In this document: in pieces, positions 61,801 to 64,000 of the stretch | How the letters are laid out: each line of letters begins with the position of its first letter | Position numbering within the stretch: position 1 is the stretch's first letter | Origin: Chromobotia macracanthus | Lineage: Eukaryota; Chordata; Actinopteri; Cypriniformes; Botiidae | Reading direction: 5' to 3' | Assembly (NCBI GenBank): GCA_036877525.1 | Contig: JAZGTH010000008.1 | Span: 6,196,501 to 6,260,500, forward strand | Length of the DNA: 64,000 bases | The notes under the pieces: generated by a model | The model's database searches: none | What the model saw: the letters and a program-made list of their open reading frames with translations, nothing else | What the model was told of the DNA's origin: nothing | Made by a program: the position numbers and the translations under genes

Positions 61801-64000
61801 CTGGTCATCATCGCTGGCGTATTCACTGTCGCTGGAGTCAGACTTGTCAGATTCCTCAGAGTCGCTGTGCTCTACACCTTTATAAACATCCTCTGATATA
61901 TCATCTATACCTGTAGGACAAAAGATATGCTTGACTAACAGGAAATCATCAACATCTTGTTGATGGCCTACTCAAATCATTCATTCAAATTTTGTTTGTA
62001 AATAAACAATCTTTGTAAACTGAGGAAACTATAAAACGTAAGAGAAAACTGAGAAAACATTAGGCCATTTTACATATGCAACTCCTGCCATAAAAATGCT
62101 GTAAAACGGCATTTTTACGTTTTTAGAGGTCAGTTAATTCTGGCAATTTGCTGGCGTGAAAAGGGGTTTTACAGGTGCCGTAAAACTTTTGTACTGATGT
62201 TATTTGAGAACAAAGCTGTAAAATTACCAGTCTGAGTTACAAGATTATGAAGATCTGACAAGAACTGACATCAAAAAGTTTAAGTGAATTGTAGCAAAAA
62301 TATTAAAGGAAGTCATTGTCATTGCATTTTTTTCATTAAATTCTAACCACTATTAAATCAAAATAGTAAATTTTAAAAACATTTATACATGGCAACAACT
62401 GCCTAATAAAAAGATCTCTTGTTTTTGAAGTGGCGTTGTTTCTTATAAACCTGAGAGATGTCCATCTAAACTCACCCAGCTGTGCTTTGCAGCTCTCTAT
62501 GGTCTTGTCCAAGTTGAGCTGGAAGCGGCTTCTGATCTGTCTTTTAGGTGAGGTGAGAGAGGTCTGCTGCTGCTGCTGCTGTTGCTGGACACTCTCACTC
62601 AGCTCCTTCAGGTCCATCTCTGCCTTACTGCGATCTAACAGAGAACACACAACTCTCAATTATGAATTTATCAATATACAGTTGCACAATGACAGTGGAT
62701 CATGGAATCAGTAGTAGAACTGAATCACATTGCAACCGAGTGTTCAGATGTAATTCAAAGTGAAATGGAAAAATGGAGGGCGTGACTTTTTTTCCCACTG
62801 GGAATTGATTGGCTCTATAAAAGTAGGCATTTCAAAGCTCACAGAAGACTACTGTTGGAGGGGAGTGGTTAACAGCTCTGGTTCCTCCCAAGCCGTCAGA
62901 CTGACGTCATCAGAGAAGGTCTGCCAAGTTCATTTTCAGATTTTGATTTAAAATCATGAAGGCCGACGAATGTTATAAAAATAATGATGCGCATGGATAA
63001 ATTATTTATAATAAACTCTTCAATATTCCATAAAAATAGGAATATAAATGTAATATATTTTAATAAACATTAAATATAAACTTATATTTAAGTATATTTT
63101 GATTTCACAGGGACTTTAAGGGTATCCTAGTATTTCATTATGTCCTTTTTGATGTACAGAATAGTTTTGATAATAAGTTTGATGCGTAACAAAATGACAC
63201 CACAATAGATCTTACTCAAAAGAGACAGCATTTTTAAATTAGAACTTGCTAATGTCATTCTGCCATTGGTCAAATAACCACCCCAGACCACCCCAAAGTC
63301 ATGCCACTGGTCAATGTTGTTATGTCGGGCTGCTCAAACAAAGAGATAATGTGTTGATAATGCTCCAAACCACAATGTTTACACTGTTCAGGGAAACAAA
63401 CCTACAAATGACTTAGCCTCACAGTCTTGCTTCAAATTCAATATGCAGTCTACTCTGATCAAGATCTATGAAATTAAGTTAAAATTGAGCAAAAAGATGT
63501 AGAGGTGAAGGAGGTCTACCAAGGTTAAGGTTGAGGATGCTGCCTGTGGTGGGGGTCTTCTCCTGTTTAATAGGGGTGCTGGGAGCTGAAGAGTGGAATG
63601 GTTTAGGACTCTCTAGGGTGTTGCCCGTAAGACCTGATGCTCTAGGAGGGGCGGGTGGTCCTGAAAGAGAAGCGGTAAACTTTAAGATGCTTACAGTTTT
63701 GGCACGGTTGATTCAACTCAAGATTCCCTATCATCAAAGCTATTTTGCATATGTTTGTCACATGTCCAACATATGCAAAAGTAGACCACAGAGTAGTGTG
63801 TGTATTTTTAGTGTTTTATATACCAGTACAATCCATTGACTCTTCTCCTGTGCTGTAATGGGGCAGGGCTGCTTTAGCATGGCTTTTCTCTGCAGTCTCC
63901 TGTTCTCCATCAGATCCTGTATGAGCAGATGAGTTGGTGCTCATTGGTGAACGAGGCATGTCTGTTATTGAGATCCGCCTTCCAGTCCCACCCCCTCCAG
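58652..64000 (-). CDS. zmynd8: zmynd8: MYND-type zinc finger-containing protein 8 (C-terminal half, partial)
   Basis: ZMYND8 reads acetyl- and methyl-histone marks through a PHD-bromodomain-PWWP module and recruits repressor and repair complexes; its MYND finger binds partner proteins (family knowledge). The N-terminal readers lie beyond the right edge. Ten coding exons, about 771 codons, are visible: 63824-64000 (open at the edge), 63520-63660, 62476-62634, 61353-61910, 60467-60970, 60097-60296, 59906-59986, 59751-59829, 59384-59623, 58652-58827. Phases close throughout. Landmarks: [84 protein letters not shown], a coiled coil ([19 protein letters not shown]), then the MYND finger. The protein ends soon after MYND, shorter than the longest human isoforms. 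Confidence 0.94.
58858..58883. repeat. (AC)13 microsatellite, UG repeat in zmynd8 pre-mRNA
   Basis: Perfect AC run on the plus strand, thus (GT)13 on the transcribed strand, just upstream of the last-exon acceptor. Next to it (58901-58945) AAATATATGATCT-like units occur three times. Confidence 0.9.
59384..59623 (-). CDS. zmynd8: zmynd8 exon: coiled coil end and MYND zinc finger
   Basis: 240-nt exon. The coiled coil continues ([17 protein letters not shown]), then comes the MYND finger [20 protein letters not shown], continuing [16 protein letters not shown] with all Cys/His ligands. The donor TCTG/GTAAGA gives the human-like CTQSAT junction. A second donor 32 nt downstream is discussed in the findings. 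Confidence 0.95.
59751..59829 (-). CDS. zmynd8: zmynd8 exon: coiled coil
   Basis: 79-nt exon, acceptor CTTTTACAG, donor TTAG/GTTGTT (weak). It encodes [20 protein letters not shown] and EMKHNL, a coiled coil leading into the MYND finger. Confidence 0.92.
59906..59986 (-). CDS. zmynd8: zmynd8 exon: conserved helical segment
   Basis: 81-nt exon, acceptor CTTAACAG, donor GAG/GTTTGT. It reads [20 protein letters not shown], nearly identical to human. Confidence 0.92.
60097..60296 (-). CDS. zmynd8: zmynd8 exon: Ser/Thr-rich linker to [11 protein letters not shown]
   Basis: 200-nt exon. Several AGs are possible at the acceptor; ATACAG (exon from 60296) is the one that keeps phase, giving [12 protein letters not shown]. 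It ends with the conserved [14 protein letters not shown]; donor AAA/GTGAGA. Confidence 0.89.
60467..60970 (-). CDS. zmynd8: zmynd8 exon: Ser/Thr-rich then Gln-rich region
   Basis: 504-nt exon, acceptor GTTGCAG, donor AAAG/GTATTG. It contains [39 protein letters not shown], a Gln-rich low-complexity stretch and [10 protein letters not shown]. The flanking blocks are conserved with human and the Gln region is variable. Confidence 0.91.
61353..61910 (-). CDS. zmynd8: zmynd8 exon: acidic Ser/Glu/Lys region
   Basis: 558-nt exon, acceptor TCCTACAG, donor GAGG/GTCAGA. It begins [20 protein letters not shown], continues [11 protein letters not shown], and near its end reads [17 protein letters not shown], equivalent to human [16 protein letters not shown]. 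Confidence 0.92.
62083..62225. repeat. Possible decayed palindromic repeat in zmynd8 intron
   Basis: Contains GTAAAACGGCATTTTTACG and, about 80 bases on, GGTGCCGTAAAACTTTT. These resemble a fish repeat with GCCGTAAA-type units, but I cannot define its ends. Confidence 0.3.
62476..62634 (-). CDS. zmynd8: zmynd8 exon: [10 protein letters not shown] segment with short poly-Gln
   Basis: 159-nt exon, acceptor CTGTTAG, donor CTGG/GTGAGT. It encodes [15 protein letters not shown], eight Gln from CAG/CAA codons, then [20 protein letters not shown]. The Gln run is longer than the QQQ I recall in human. Confidence 0.92.
63520..63660 (-). CDS. zmynd8: zmynd8 exon: Pro-rich linker
   Basis: 141-nt exon, acceptor CTTTCAG, donor CTTG/GTAGAC. 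It reads [20 protein letters not shown] and ends GSILNLNL, conserved with human. Confidence 0.88.
63824..64000 (-). CDS. zmynd8: zmynd8 exon at right edge (partial)
   Basis: Open to the window edge; donor ACTG/GTATAT. It encodes [20 protein letters not shown], matching human [18 protein letters not shown], and ends EESMDCT. Confidence 0.9.

Noticed and set aside
61370..61885. 171-codon plus-strand frame
   Set aside because: Antisense to the acidic zmynd8 exon; composition explains it.
1..64000. CRISPR arrays, operons, phage or bacterial defence systems
   Set aside because: Split genes with introns, SINE and LINE repeats and vertebrate domain architectures show this is animal nuclear DNA; no direct-repeat/spacer array is present.

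Overview
This window looks like vertebrate nuclear DNA, most likely from a teleost fish and probably a cyprinid. Protein-coding genes are split by GT/AG introns. The three genes match vertebrate FGD5, DIDO1 and ZMYND8 from memory of those families. The interspersed repeats resemble families I associate with zebrafish and carp: a short inverted-repeat element ending in a GGGTGAACTATCCCTTTAA-type terminus, a second one beginning TTGGTAACACTTTACAATAA, a tRNA-derived SINE, and an L2-like LINE tail. I ran no search, so the species is an inference.

All three genes lie on the minus strand, head to tail. From the right edge: zmynd8 (64000 to 58652, 5' part outside the window), dido1 (complete coding region, 53547 to 38995, about 2435 residues in 15 coding exons), a gene-poor stretch of about 18 kb (roughly 37 to 19 kb), and fgd5 (start codon at 16805, running off the left edge inside its RhoGEF domain). 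I rebuilt exon boundaries by hand from splice sites. Reading phase closes across every junction listed, which is the main reason for high confidence in the models.

Region by region: 1-16859 fgd5 coding and intronic DNA; 16860-18900 fgd5 5' end with two possible non-coding first exons and a CpG-rich patch; 18.9-38.4 kb intergenic DNA with SINEs, a pentanucleotide satellite, an L2-like LINE fragment nested in an inverted-repeat element, and a complete small inverted-repeat element; 38.2-53.6 kb dido1; 53.6-56.7 kb dido1 5' intron and CpG-bearing promoter candidates; 57.2-64 kb zmynd8 3' half.

Dido1 and zmynd8 are both chromatin readers (PHD finger; PHD-bromo-PWWP plus MYND). Fgd5 is a Cdc42 exchange factor of endothelium. 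The three are not known to form one pathway, and their adjacency is most likely a matter of fish chromosome history. The most interesting signals are about transcript diversity: two intronic stop/poly(A) arrangements in dido1 that match where the shorter mammalian Dido isoforms end, and a second splice donor after the zmynd8 MYND domain that would switch the last exon into a second, fully open reading frame. A UG repeat also sits just upstream of that same exon.
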